64,000 nucleotides of DNA from Orientallactaga sibirica (GCA_036365145.1 JAEOAD010000018.1:10956501-11020500); one strand, 5' to 3'. Shown: positions 31,901 through 42,960, numbered from the stretch's first letter. Numbers and translations are program-made. Notes: generated by a model not told the origin, from the letters alone.

Positions 31901-33620
31901 AAGATTGGTCTGTAATTTTCTTTTTTAATCTGCCTTTGTCTGGTTTGGGTGTCAGGGTGATGCTGGCTTCATAGAAGGAGTTTGGTACAGTCTTCCTTTT
32001 CTGTTTTATGGAAAAATTTGACAAGCAGTGGTGTAACTTCTTTCATGAAGGTCTGGTAAAATTCACCAGTGAATTCATCTGGGCCTGGAATTTTTTTAGT
32101 TGGGAGTTTTTTTTTTTTAATAACTGCTTTGATCTCCATAATTTTTATAGGTCTGTTTAAATGGTTTATCTCATCTTGATTTAATTTTGATAAGTTATAT
32201 GAATCAAGAAAATCATCCATTTCTTTCAGATTTTCAAACTATGAGGTATATATATTCTTAAAGTATGTCCTTATGTTTTTCTGAATTTCTTTGGTATCTG
32301 TTGTAATGGTGACTTTTTCATTTCTAATTTTATTAATTTTTGTTTCTTCTCTCTTTCTTCTGGTCAGATTTGCTTAGGGTTTATCAATCTTGTTTATCCT
32401 TTCAAAGAACCAACTCTTTGTTTCATTGATTCTTTGTATTTTTTTGTTTCTATTTAATTAATTTCTGCCCTAATCTTTATTATTTCTTCCCATCTACTGC
32501 TTTGTCTTGTTCTTCTTTTTCCAAGGTCTTAAAGTGAAGCATTAAATTGTTTACTTGTGAGCTCTCTAAATTTCCCTCTTAGAACAGCATTCATTGTGTC
32601 CCAAAGGTTTTGGTATGTTGTATTCTCACCATTATTTAATTCTATGAATTTATTGATTTCCTTTTTTATTTCTTCAATGACCCATTCATCATTCAATAGT
32701 GTACTGTTTAGTCTACATAAATTTCTGTGTGCTCTGTAGTTTTTCTTGTTGCTGATTTGCAGTTTAATCCCATTGTGGTCTGACAGAGTACAAGGGATTA
32801 TTTCAATTTTCCTGTATTTGTTAAGATTTGTTTTGTGTCCTAATATATGGTCTATTTTAGAGAATGTTCCATGTGCTGCTGAGAAAAAAATGTATATTCT
32901 GCAGCATTTGTATAGAATGTTCTGTATATATCTGTTAGGTACATTTGTCCCATGGTGTCATTTTATCCAGATGTCTATTTTTTACCAGGATGACCTGTCA
33001 ATTGATGATAATGGGGTATTAAAGTCACCCACTACAATTGTGTTTGCTGTTATCTCTGACCTTAAATCTAATAGTGTTTGTTTGATGAATTTGGGAGCCC
33101 ACATGTTAGGTGCATATACATTTAGGATTATAATATCTTCTTGCTGGAGTGTTCCTTTCATCAATATAAAATGACCTTCTTTATCTTTCCTCACTAATGA
33201 TTGTTTGAAGTCTATCCTGTCAGATATTAGGATAGCAACCCAACTTGTTACCTAGGCCCATTTGCTTTAAATACCATTTCCCATCCTTTCACCCTAAAGA
33301 CAGTATCTATCTTATATTGAAAGATGAGTTTCCTGAAAGCAAGAAATGGTAGGATCCTGCCTTTTAATCCAATATGAAAGCCTATGTCTTTTGGTTGGGG
33401 CATTGAGGTTATTGATATTAAGAATTATTATTGAAAAGTATGTATTTATTCTCACCATTCTTCTTTTTTGCAGTACTTCCTGTTTTCCTTTTACCTGCCT
33501 TTTTTTAACTGTTATTTGAGTATGGTTTATTTTTTTCCCATTTCCTTCTCTGTGTTTTGCCTTCTCTTCAGCATGACGGATTCCTTCAAGAATTTTCTGG
33601 AGAGCTGGTTTAGTTGTCAT
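28975..33620 (-). pseudogene. L1 ORF2 (endonuclease-reverse transcriptase), broken
   Basis: L1 ORF2p nicks target DNA and reverse-transcribes L1 RNA in place. From the N-terminus: an endonuclease start near 33500-33312 (CFQETHLS), the endonuclease motif VVGDFNTPLS (about 33030), a linker and RT N-terminus (31970-32220; DEFTGEFYQTF), the RT core after the insert (30890-30568; [10 protein letters not shown] and [10 protein letters not shown], where Gly replaces the second Asp of the usual FADD), then the C-terminal region (30501-30148) and the cysteine-rich end (29322-28975). Many stops and shifts. The RT active-site change alone would inactivate it. Confidence 0.88.
30860..31650 (-). mobile_element. 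L1 3' UTR copy inserted into L1 ORF2
   Basis: Reverse-oriented member of the same 3' UTR family as 12235, 23641 and 57000, with its A-rich tail on the left (30860-30905). The flanks ttctgtgatactttt (left) and attctgtaatactttt (right) are an imperfect target duplication within ORF2. The host ORF2 resumes directly after the right copy. Confidence 0.85.
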
Positions 33621-33655
33621 AAATTCCTTTAGCTTGTTTTTGTTATAGAATGCCC

Positions 33656-34085
33656 TTATTTCTCCATCAGTTTGGATAGCTTTGCAAGATAAAGTAATTT
33701 TGATTGACAGTTGTTATCTTTCAGAACTTGAAATACATCATTCCAAGCCCTTCTGGCTTTTGAAGTTTGTGTTAAGTAATCTGCTGTGATCCTGATGTGG
33801 TTTCCTTTGTAGGTAACTTGCTTTTTCTCTCTAACTGCTTGCAATATATATTCTTTGGTTTGTGTGTTTAGTAATTTAATTATAACATCACAAGGAGAGG
33901 TTCTTTTCAGGTTTTGTCTGTTTGGTGTTCTAAAAGCTTCTTTTATCTGCCTTGGCATTTCTTTTCCAATTTGGGGAAATTTTTCTTCTATGATTTTGTC
34001 GAAAACACCTACTAAGCCTCTGGATTGAAACTCTTCTCCTTCTACTATACCCTGAATTCTTATGTTTGATCTTTTCATCGTGTCC
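33656..34085 (-). pseudogene. L1 ORF1 C-terminal part, truncated by LTR element
   Basis: The open 140-codon frame carries the ORF1p RNA-recognition and C-terminal domains: MKRSNIRIQGI, FRTPNRQNLKRTSPCDVIIK and YKGNHIRITADYLTQT. ORF1p is an RNA-binding trimer needed for L1 mobility. The N-terminal coiled coil is absent because the frame runs into the LTR element at 34086. The C-terminal domain here is open. It lies upstream of ORF2 on the minus strand, as usual. Confidence 0.88.
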
Positions 34086-34538
34086 AGGGGAGGCTAAACC
34101 TGGATGGGGAACAAACAGGAACAAAGAAGGAAGCCCTGCTTCAAACTCCAGTCAAGGCTTCATTTATTATTATTCATACAGAGGTATAGGGGGGGAGGCA
34201 GGAAGAAGGCAAATGGGATTTATGGCTGCCAAATGGATTTTATGGCTACCAGAGGTTTTGATTGATGAGGAGAGAGGGGCGGGGGTCTCTTGAGTGACAG
34301 GCCTCACGGATGTTTACAAGAATGTCTGTGTTGAGATCACAGGCAGGGCGGAGTTACATCAATCCTGTTTGTTAAGATACACATCTTTAGGTTACACCTT
34401 GTTCTTATCTACAGATCAAAGTAGGCTTTTTGGGAAGGCTTGGTAAATTTCACAGGAACTCAGGAAGCTGAAATCTTAACACAAAGAGTGGAGGCTTCTT
34501 CCTCCAAATGGTTGCAGTTTGGCTCAAGGTCTCCAACA
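34086..34538 (-). mobile_element. 3' LTR of the gag-poor element
   Basis: On the minus strand it begins TGTTGGAGAC (34538 side). It should end where the other LTR has a further 32 bases, but here it runs into L1 ORF1 instead. AATAAA is present on the minus strand at 34163-34168. About 98-99 percent identical to 39754-40227. Confidence 0.88.
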
Positions 34539-34556
34539 TCTCCTCCCTTCTTTTAT
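34539..34556 (-). promoter_or_regulatory. Polypurine tract of the gag-poor element
   Basis: On the minus strand a purine run aaaagaagggaggaga immediately precedes the LTR TG. This confirms the LTR orientation and the start base. Confidence 0.85.
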
Positions 34557-36049
34557 ACAAGACAGGGGGAGGCCTGCAGTCAAGCGGTGGGCTTTAACCA
34601 AGTGGGGGAGTAGTGACCTGGCTCCTCCCGTGGGTCATTTTTTATCGCCCACAGATTTGGCCCTTGGTACCTTTTGGGGAGGGGAGGCAGGGCCTAAATA
34701 ATTATTATGTATGGTACCAACCTTCATGTAAGTCAGGTTTTTTCTCTCAGGGAATTCAGATGTGGTCAGTAAGATCTTCCCTTGTGTTTTTTTCCGCACC
34801 CACATTGGTACCCATCCCCGTAGGGGGTGCATAAGTCTGAATGCTTATGCGGTTTCCGGAGGCTTGGAGTATTAACCTTGGCCAACATGCCTAGAATGAT
34901 TATAAAAGGTAAACAAATTACAGGGCTTACAGTGGCTATAGGGTTTACAGAGAATATATGTTTTACAGACATTAGGTTTTACAGAGACTATGTTTTAAAA
35001 AGTAAACAAATTTACAGGACTTACAGTGGCTATAGGGTTTACATTCATTGTTAGGGGAAGGTCTCAGCTGGAGGCAAGTCCTCAGTCACGATTCCTCAGC
35101 TTGCTAGCTCCAGTCTGTGATAGTGGACCTGTTGAGCTGCTGGAACACTTGAGCTCTGGAAGCTGCTACATTCAGTCTCTGTAACATTGTTTGCTTGCCT
35201 GACTCAGGCACAGCCATTCGTGCATGTTGAAACTGTTGTAAACCAAGTTAATGTTTTGTTTTGTTTTTTTTTTTTTTTTTAACTTTGAAGACATCATTTA
35301 ATAGCCAGATGACAGTACTGTCATTATAGAATCAGACATTTATTAAACCCAGGCCTAACTAGCTAAGGAATGTGTTGACCTCTAACTCTGTAATCTATGC
35401 TTGTTTGTTTGCCCAGCAGTAAATTCCCCCCTGCTTAAGCCAAATGAGAATCTGAGAAAGAAACTGCTTGGGAGATACTTAAGGCATCAAAAAAATCTTT
35501 TTGCAGCCTTAGCAGGATCACCAAAAGACAAATGACTATATGAAATAACAGATATTTTCTTTTGTAAACCTTGTAAATCTATGTTAAGATTATTAAGATT
35601 TTAAATACCCCAAATATGATTTTTAACCTTTTACCATACAGTAGCAGTCACATTGTAGGATAAAGGAGTAATACTTATGAATTGATAATTTACATGACAG
35701 AACAATTGCTTTTGAACCACCAGATTGACAACCTGCCTTTTTAAATACATAACAGCATTTTTTAGAGCATCTATCCTGACTGACAGCTTTTAATCAATAT
35801 CTATCTGTGATGAAAAAGTTTGAGAAAAATTTTAATCAGTCCAATAACATAGCTTTTGGGGAGTTTTTATACCTGTAGGACCTTTTAGAGATACTCAGCC
35901 ATGGGAGCCTCTGATCCTTGTAACAGACAAATTTTGTAAACCATTTATTGACCTGAGATGTAACTCCCAGTTCCCATTCCCTCCCCCACACAAGAATTGG
36001 GACTGAGGCTTCAGCAGTGGGCTTAATGTCTTTTTGGCTGTGGCCGCCA
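34557..36049 (-). other. Internal 3' region of the gag-poor element, no gene recognised
   Basis: No retroviral pol or env motif found on either strand. 34900-35045 contains a near-repeat: gtaaacaaatt(t)acagg(g/a)cttacagtggctatagggttta occurs at about 34909 and 35003. The rest is AT-rich. The short minus-strand frames have no recognised domain. Confidence 0.55.
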
Positions 36050-36281
36050 GCACCTGTGAAAAAAGGAGTGAAGAAAGGGTGGGGGGTTAATTAAATTTTT
36101 CCAGGTCACGATGTATGGGATCTGGTCTGGATGTCTGTTCCTAGGACAGAAAACATTCTTTTTAATATTTGAATGAAGGGTGTCCTCTGATAGCCATTGA
36201 GGAACAGAAATAGATACTCCATTTTTCTGAGCGATGTCCTTGATTTTTTTGTCCTAAAAAAGGGGAAGGGAACTGTCCCAT
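36050..36281 (-). pseudogene. gag: Gag matrix (MA) remnant, gamma-like
   Basis: On the minus strand an ATG at 36281-36279 gives Met-Gly-Gln, the myristoylation-type Gag start. After about 12 codons, at an A7 run, the readable MA continues in another frame with RHPDQIPYIVTWKNLINPPP, the hallmark of gammaretroviral matrix also seen at 13963-14030. Beyond it the frame ends in short order. It lies 3.5 kb downstream of the PBS, far more than usual. A gamma-type MA with a class II-type PBS and LTR suggests a chimeric origin. Non-functional. Confidence 0.75.
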
Positions 36282-36329
36282 GTTATTAAGTCAAGGGAGA
36301 AGCGTCCGTCCATAGGGAAACAACATACA

Positions 36330-36445
36330 GACACACAAATATGACAGAAACACATAGGGCCCAATAACACAGACACACGAATATGACAGAAACAGAGGGC
36401 CCAATAACATAGACACACGAATATGACAGAAACAGAGGGCCCAAG
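36330..36445 (-). repeat. Tandem repeat of about 50 bp, about 2.5 copies
   Basis: Units contain acacgaatatgacagaaaca followed by gagggcccaataaca. Successive copies start near 36331, 36373 and 36414. They lie just upstream (minus strand) of the gag start. Confidence 0.85.
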
Positions 36446-37327
36446 AAAAGCTATGCATGCTTCAGAACCAAATTTAAAAAGGAGAAAGAGAGAGAGAGAG
36501 AGCGCTCAGGTACTCACAGACTGGTCTGAGTGCTGGGGACCCCCAGGGTTGGATGTTTTGAAAACACAGTTGGATAGGAAACAATTATCACAGGTTACAT
36601 TAAAGGTCTTGGGTAGCTACTGGTGTGCCAATGGAGGGAGATGTTAGGAATTTTTTGTATATTAGCTATATTAACCATGTGAGAGAAATATTAATGAACC
36701 AATTTTAACCTTAAGATATAGTTAAAATGTTGACAAATAGGAACTTAATTAACTTTATTGGGTACTTTAAATTTAGTCTTTTTTTTTTTAACCATCATCA
36801 TGACCAGATTAATATCAACAAGTTAAAGTTTTAAGTTTACCAATTGAATACCATAGTAACCTGCTATTAGCTAGAGCCATGCTTTTATTAGTTTGATGTA
36901 AGCCCTAGGTTAATAATCACTTTATTGTATCTAAAAAGATCTGTAATCTGGTTAAGTGTTTTGTCTTTAACCTTTTGTTTAAGTTTATTTAATATCTACA
37001 GTTACATATTTTTATTTTACAAATTATGTAACCACTCTGTAATAATCTTTTTCATTAAATAGTTACCAACATTTAAAGTTTTTTTTCAGTTTAATTTTTT
37101 TTTAGTCAGTTTATCTTATTATTACCAATGAAAACTTTTATTGTTTTTACCATTAGGCTATAAAAAAAAAGGCCTTATGAAATATCTTTAAAGAGTAGAT
37201 CAGACTTGACTTTTGACACACATTTAAATTATGAAAGTAGATTTGAACATTATTAAAATTTTTTAACAAATTTAGTATTAAGCACATATTTAAATTTAAA
37301 TATAATTTTTGAAACTGGTTTTTTTTT
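36446..37327. other. AT-rich leader segment of the gag-poor element
   Basis: A GA microsatellite at 36487-36502, then mostly A/T-rich sequence (36640-37327). No domain is recognised on either strand. Confidence 0.55.
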
Positions 37328-38150
37328 GTTAGTAGTCCCAGAAAAAGCATAGAGAGACAAAATAAGCTTAAAACAGTTGTAAATACTTATAAGAAGTCCA
37401 TATCTACTTATAATAATTTGGCATTTACCCATATTTTGAAATTTTGTTAGTAGTCCCAGAAAAGTATAGAGAGACAAAGTAAGCTTAAAACAGTTGTAAA
37501 TACTTATAAGAAGTCCATATCTACTTATAATAATTTGGCATTTATCCATATTTTGAAATTTTGTTAGTAGTCCCAGAAAAGCATAGAGAGACAAAGTAAG
37601 CTTAAAACAGTTGTAAATACTTATAAGAAGTCCATATCTACTTATAATAATTTGGCATTTATCCATATTTTGAAATTTTGTTAGTAGTCCCAGAAAAGCA
37701 TTAAGTTAAAACAGTTGTAGTCCCAGAAAAGCATAGAGAGACAAAGTAAGCTTAAAACAGTTGTAAATACTTATAAGAAGTCCATATCTACTTATAATAA
37801 TTTGGCATTTATCCATATTTTGAAATTTTGTTAGTAGTCCCAGAAAAGCATAGAGAGCAAAAGTGAACTTAAAACAGTTGTAAATACTTATAAGAAGTCC
37901 ATATCTACTTATAATAATTTGGCATTTATCCATATTTTGAAATTTTGTTAGTAGTCCCAGAAAAGCATAGAGAGACAAAAACTTAAAACAGTTGTAAATA
38001 CTTATAAGAAGTCCATATCTACTTATAATAATTTGGCATTTATCCATATTTTGAAATTTTGTTAGTAGTCCCAGAAAAGCATAGAGAGACAAAATAAGCT
38101 TAAAACAGTTGTAAAGAAGTCCATATCTATTTGAGACTTTTTTTTTTTTT
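37328..38150 (-). repeat. 117-bp tandem array in the leader, about seven units
   Basis: Unit starts (gttagtagtccc) are at 37328, 37446, 37563, 37680, 37830, 37947 and 38061, with a short partial unit near 37714 and a degenerate end at 38151. The period is 117-118 bp. Because 117 is 39 codons, minus-strand frames stay open across units, giving 137- and 128-codon frames with the repeated peptide MDKCQIIISRYGLLISIYNC. Most unit pairs differ by only a few bases. Confidence 0.95.
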
Positions 38151-39117
38151 GTTAGAAGTCCCTAAACTCTGCAAGCCAGCGAAGCTAAGAAAGAGCCTTT
38201 TTTTTTTAAATAAAGCCTATTATCTCCTTGTTTACCTTGCTGGGCCAGTGTGGCTGGAGGCCGCCTGAGCCCAGGTGGGGTAGGCACGCCCCTGGAGTCT
38301 GGGCTTTGCATCCAGCTGTGAATGGAGAAGGGGGAAGGGGCTTATCTGATAGTGAGACTGAAGGATGTCACTAATCAGGTTTCAATAGGAGAAGGCGATA
38401 AAAATCTTTTAAACAATCACCCATGTGACTCCATCGTTACTCATTGATAGTGTCTTTTTTTGGGGGGGGGGGAACCATGGACATTTTTTTTTTAAGAGAA
38501 CAAAAAATTTAATTTGGGTCCCCTGCATCTTAAGCACCTTAAGCCCTTGAATAAACAATTCCGGTTTGTTTAATGTTTGCTGAAAAGAGAAACCTGCAGG
38601 AGCCTGAGCCCTGCCCCCAGGTGTGAGCTTTTGTCTTTGTTGCTGCCTGTGGTTTTTGAGCAGCTCTGCCAGATCTGTCAGCTTGTCACAGCTCGAGTTA
38701 GCAGCCACATTTTGATGAAAGCTAGTGTTCCTCACGATAGAGAAAGTTTAGAAACGCCAAGACCAGAGGGCAACATTCCTGGGCTATGAATAGCCCGGGG
38801 GATTCCCCGGTGGTCCCAAACGCAAGCCTGACCGCAAGTTTAAGAGTCCGGCAGCCGCCCTAAAGGCTTTTACTGGCCGATGCGTCCCCGGTTTGTAAAT
38901 TGTGAAGAGAAATAGATAGAAGGTTGTTGCCAACACCCGGTCGGGCTGTCGGGACTTGAACAATGAGCTCGGGGCCTTCAGTCAATGCCAGAGAGTAGCC
39001 CTGGCCGAGAGACTTCAGTTGCCCTGTCGCCTTGATTCAAGTCCATGCGATGGCTCAAACCAAAAACAAAGAACGAAATAAGAAGACAGTGTCTGAGAGG
39101 GAGATCTGTCTTTTTCT
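38151..39117 (-). other. 5' leader of the gag-poor element, no gene recognised
   Basis: Includes a minus-strand frame of 108 codons (38735-38409) with no recognised domain. The segment is more GC-rich (38780-39050) near the PBS, like retroviral packaging leaders. Confidence 0.5.
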
Positions 39118-39500
39118 TTGAGATGGAAAAAGTCTGTTTTTCTTTACATTACACCTCGCCTAATTCCTCAGTGGGGAGGCCAGCCCCTGTGGGCCTGTTA
39201 ATTTACCTTTCTCTGATGGAGAAAGGGAAAGTTTGTTTTTTCTTTACATTATATCTCGCCTAATCCGTCAGTGGGAAGATTAGTTCCCCACTGGGGAGGC
39301 CAGCCCCTCTGGGCCTGTAGTTTAGCCTTTCTCTGATGGAGAAAGGGAAAGTTTGCTTTTTCCCTAACTGGGGAGGCAAACTCTGCCTAGTTTTTTAATG
39401 GCGAGGCAACCATATGAAACTTCGCCTAGTCCGTCAGTGAGGAGACTAGTTCCTCATTGGCAGGCAGCCACTATGGGCCTGTTAATCCCAGCGGGAGGAT
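39118..39500 (-). repeat. Leader repeat of about 125 bp, 2-3 diverged copies
   Basis: The phrases tggggaggccagcccctntg, gcctttctctgatggagaaa and gggaaagtttg recur at about 39170-39240 and 39292-39360. Fragments continue to 39480. The units contain short inverted complementarity (ggcc/ggcc, tctctgatggagaaa) that could form hairpins. Confidence 0.75.
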
Positions 39501-39732
39501 GTCCCCAAGGGATCACCCGATTTTCTTTGTGCCTTGAGGTTCATAAACTATGAACATATATGGTTTGTCCCGAGACATGCGTCGCTATTCTTACCTTACC
39601 CAGGTCTGTATTACAGGCAGGCTTTCCTGCAGTGACCCACTGCGGATCTTCACTCACCAACGAGGTGGTGATCCAATGCTGAAGAGACGGCCATCCTTCC
39701 TTGCGACGTCCAAGTTAGTCCTCATACCTCAA

Positions 39733-39751
39733 GCCCCACGTTTGGGCGCCA
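39733..39751 (-). promoter_or_regulatory. Primer-binding site, tRNA-Lys type
   Basis: On the minus strand TGGCGCCCAAACGTGGGGC lies two bases from the LTR end. It is almost the same as the PBS at 17480 and of the tRNA-Lys-1,2 kind with one extra base. Confidence 0.88.
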
Positions 39752-39753
39752 CT

Positions 39754-40227
39754 TGCCCCGACTGGCAGGGTTCAACAGAGGCTCGAGGGGAGGCTAATCC
39801 TGGATGGGGAACAAACAGGAAAAAAGAAGGAAGCCCTGCTTCAACTCCAGTCAAGGTTTCATTTATTATTATTCATACAGAGGTATATATGGGGGAGGCA
39901 GGAAGAAGGCAAATGGGATTTATGGCTGCCAAATGGATTTTATGGCTACCAGAGGTTTTGATTGATGAGGAGAGAGGGGCGGGCGGTCTCTTGAGTGACA
40001 GGCCTCACGGATGTTTACAAGAATGTCTGTGTTGAGATCACAGGCAGGGCGGAGTTACATCAATCCTGTTTGTTAAGATAGATACACATCTTTAGGTTAC
40101 ACCTTGTTCTTATCTACAGATCAAAGTAGGCTTTTTGGGAAGGCTTGGTAAATTTCACAGGAACTCAGGAAGCTGAAATCTTAACACAAAGAGTGGAGGC
40201 TTCTTCCTCCAAATGGTTGCAGTTTGG
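39754..40227 (-). mobile_element. 5' LTR of the gag-poor element
   Basis: Same sequence as 34086-34538 but with 32 more bases on the PBS side (39754-39785) and 16 fewer on the outer side. The outer TG start is therefore missing. Adjacent 40228 onward is L1 5' UTR. Confidence 0.88.
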
Positions 40228-40905
40228 TGTGCCTGGAAGTTCATCTCAGTGAACCTGAAACTGTCTGCTACACCTGCCCTGACATGGAAAGAGAAATTAG
40301 CACTTCCTGTGCAGGCTTATATACCTGTTCCTTATTGTCAGTCAGCCCCGTTACCTTTTGAGGTGGCTTCCAATTTCACCAATGCTGAATGCCCACCTCA
40401 GTCTCTCCATGTTGTGCCATGGAGCTGGAGTTCTGTTCAGCTGTGCTGGATGTGCTGCTTCCCGGGACTGAATTCTGGGGGCTGAATGCCAGAGGGTCAT
40501 GGTTCTGATGGTTGGGGGGATGGAAGAGTGCAGAAAGCCTGGGATTGCTCACCCAGTCTCACCTGTATCCTTTTCAGTAGCTCCTTAGCTGTTATCAGCT
40601 GTCTTTCCTTCAGATTTCTTGACTTTGCAAGGAGGCTGATGAGATTGGAAAGTCTCCTCATTTGGCCTCTGCTGCTGCTGCTCAGCATGTCTGATTGGGG
40701 CACAGATTGGAGGTGCAAGTGCCTCTGGGATTCTGGCCACATTCCTCCTTTCTGGTGGGTCTTCATCTCTCCTATTTCTCCACTGTGTCTAAGAAAAACT
40801 TATACTCCTGCATGTTTCAGAAGAAGAGTGTATTTTGTTGTGGTTTTTCTTAAATCCCTCCCTAGGCTGGTTTGGCATGGCTCCTATGCTGCCATCTTAC
40901 CAAGA
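40228..40905 (-). mobile_element. 5' UTR of the minus-strand L1
   Basis: On the minus strand it begins near 40905 (cttggtaagatggcagcata), and its first 200 bases align with the start of the mini-L1 at 27478. L1 promoters lie in the 5' UTR, so this segment is the likely ancestral promoter. The frames inside (89 and 184 codons) have no recognised domain. Confidence 0.7.
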
Positions 40906-40907
40906 AG

Positions 40908-41129
40908 CTTTTTTAAAAATTTGTTTTGTTTATTTCTGTATTTTAAGAGAAAGAGGCTGATACAGAGGGAGAGAATGGAAATGCCAGGGTCTGTAGCTAT
41001 TGCAAATGAACTAACTCCAGACCCATGCACCACTTTGTGAATCTGGCTTGCGTGAGTACTGGGGAATAAAACCTAGGTCCTTAGGCTTCACAGGCAAGTG
41101 CTTTTACAGTTACGCCATCTCTCCAGTCC
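40908..41129 (-). mobile_element. tRNA-derived SINE
   Basis: Reverse copy with A-rich tail at left (seen as T-rich), GA tract, middle ccagacccatgcaccacttt and head ending tacgccatctctccag. Confidence 0.8.
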
Positions 41130-42069
41130 AGTTACATTATTTTTATGACTGTGTAATACTCTGTTTTGTTCATATTGCACAACAGTTCCTTATTGCTAGA
41201 CATCAGTATTGTTTCCGGTCTTTGATTTTCAGACACTCCCACAGAGAACTCCTTGTGCACATGGCATTTTTTATTTATAGTACATGTCCCAGGAGTGTGA
41301 TGCTGGATCAATGCCAAAATGCAACTGTAATCATGGTAGATACCATGAATATTCCTCCATATAACTTGTATGATTTCACCTTATCACCAGTGACAAATGA
41401 ATGAGAGAGTGTTTCTTTTTAAATAAGCTCATAAAGATTAAAAGAAAAGATGAGTTACTTTCCAAAGCATTTTAAATAAATAAGGCCAAGACTATAAGGA
41501 GACCATGCAGGTGATGAGAGTAGTTACTTGTGGGCAACAACAGAATACCAACAGGCTGGTTATGTGTTAGGAATCATTAATTTAATATAATTCATTGTTT
41601 TAATATACTAATTATCTGTTAATTGAACATGGATTGCTTATCCACACTGCTGTTTGGATTCTTTTAAATTAACCCCACAGATCTCAACATTATTGTTTGC
41701 ATTAGATCTTGTTAGCCAGTTACTGCTCGACTGTGTCTACCATCCTGGTACATGGATAGAAAACCAGGTTGAAAACTAACCTCTAGTGTGGGTTAGTCCC
41801 AGGACAAACAGCAGCAGTGGGTCTATAAGTAGTGTTTATGTGCAAACACACTGACATGTGCTACTGTGAATAACAGCAAGTACTTCAGGGCATACTTTCT
41901 ACAAAGCACTGCTTCAAGAGCTTTCTTTACATAAATATCTCAACAAGGAAGATATTTTCAGAATTTTTTAGCTTGGTTGAAACAACTGAAGGCATCATTG
42001 TAAGACTCTGGGATTGACAAAGTGATGTGAGGAATATAAGAAAGAGAGACAAGCCCACCTCAACAGCAC
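41130..42069. other. No feature recognised
   Basis: Unique-looking, AT-rich. 41130-41400 may be L1-like 3' sequence (the minus-strand frame at 41317-41132 has an EYYTVI-type fragment), but this is too weak to call. Confidence 0.45.
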
Positions 42070-42960
42070 AGACTTTGATGGTATATACTGAGAGCAGCCT
42101 TCTCCCCTGGGAAATGAGAATGGTGGTCCCCTTGAGTGGGCCATTGGGGATTTTAAGGAGTTAGGCCTCAGGATAGTCCAAGATGGGGGAAGTGTGGGTA
42201 GGGTTAAACAAACTTTAGGTTGTCTCTATCCGCTGTTTACTTTTCTTTGGGAGTGAATAATGGGAAGATAGAGCCTCTTCTTTTGTTTATGATCACTGGC
42301 TAAGAAGGGATTAAAGCTGTTTCTTAGGTAACCTGATAACTGTTGGAGTCTGGCCATCTTCAAGCTTGTAAGTTTTATGGCCCAAAAGAGTTTTCCACTG
42401 AGGTCAATGATTCATAAAGCCTTCATTCCAGACCCTGAAGACAAGCAAAGGGGGCGGGGTTGACAAAAGTCTCTCACTATTTCCTACTTACCAATGGAAC
42501 AAAGTGAGGGCTGGTCCCTCTGGTTCACCTGAGCTGGAAGACAGACCACCACCATAAGGTCATAAATATCTTTGCAAGGAGACAGCAGTCTCTCTGACCA
42601 CTTGGGAACTTCCAGCTGTGCATGAGGGCCCCCTTGTCCTTACTCTACACATGGGTACTTTATCCCCTCCAGCTCCCCACATGAAGAGGAGTTCCTTGAA
42701 CTTTCTTTTCTCGCTTCTCTTTCCCCAGTTTTTCCCCAAGTCCTCCACATGGGATCTCTAGCCACGTGGGTGCCTTTCCTTGGCTCTGTACTTCCCTCAA
42801 TAAATATAATAATTTAATAATTATCCTTCTCAGTTTTCTTTTTTATTCAATTCTTTGATTAAAATTAAAAATGAACCTAGGGGTTTGGAGTTCAAGGAGT
42901 TTCATGGACCCCTAGCACCCCATTACAAGCTGTGAAATTTTTTTCACCTACAGCAATAGA
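42070..42960 (+). other. Possible old solo LTR
   Basis: A cluster of LTR-like traits: a promoter-like ggtcataaatatctttgc, a CT-rich stretch (42690-42800), polyadenylation signals (caataaatataata near 42797) and a final ccattaca. No partner LTR, PBS or target duplication was found, so this is a guess. Confidence 0.3.

Larger units (their letters stand above)
34086..40227 (-). mobile_element. Class II-type LTR element, gag-poor and probably non-autonomous
   Basis: Minus-strand element. The 5' LTR is 40227-39754, the PBS (tRNA-Lys type) 39751-39733, then a 3.5-kb leader with several tandem repeats, a gag matrix-like remnant (36281-36050), 1.5 kb of sequence without a recognised gene, a polypurine tract and a 3' LTR (34538-34086). 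No protease, RT, integrase or env was recognised. The LTR pair differs by about 6 substitutions and a few indels over 450 bp, so it is fairly young. The layout recalls ETn/VL30-type passenger elements. The outer 32 and 16 nt of the LTRs are missing and no target duplication is visible. Confidence 0.85.
28815..40905 (-). mobile_element. Nearly full-length minus-strand L1, split by two insertions
   Basis: Read on the minus strand: 5' UTR (40905-40228), ORF1 C-terminal part (34085-33656), ORF2 (33620-28975) and the beginning of the 3' UTR (28974-28815). Inserts are an LTR element (34086-40227) and an L1 3' end (about 30860-31650). Without them about 5.2 kb of L1 remains. ORF1's N-terminal half is missing at the LTR-element junction. 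All frames are broken. Confidence 0.88.

Noticed and set aside
28975..34085. Active L1 source element
   Set aside because: ORF2 has many frame breaks, the RT FADD motif reads FAGD, and ORF1 lacks its N-terminus.
37328..38150. CRISPR-like regular repeat array
   Set aside because: Units are tandem copies of 117 bp with no short repeat/unique spacer alternation, inside a mammalian LTR element.
40486..41040. 184-codon plus-strand frame
   Set aside because: It runs antisense through L1 5' UTR and then into a SINE; its end peptide is SINE translation.
42070..42960. Fourth ERV with paired LTRs
   Set aside because: LTR-like traits only on one side; no second copy, PBS or gag/pol motif found nearby.
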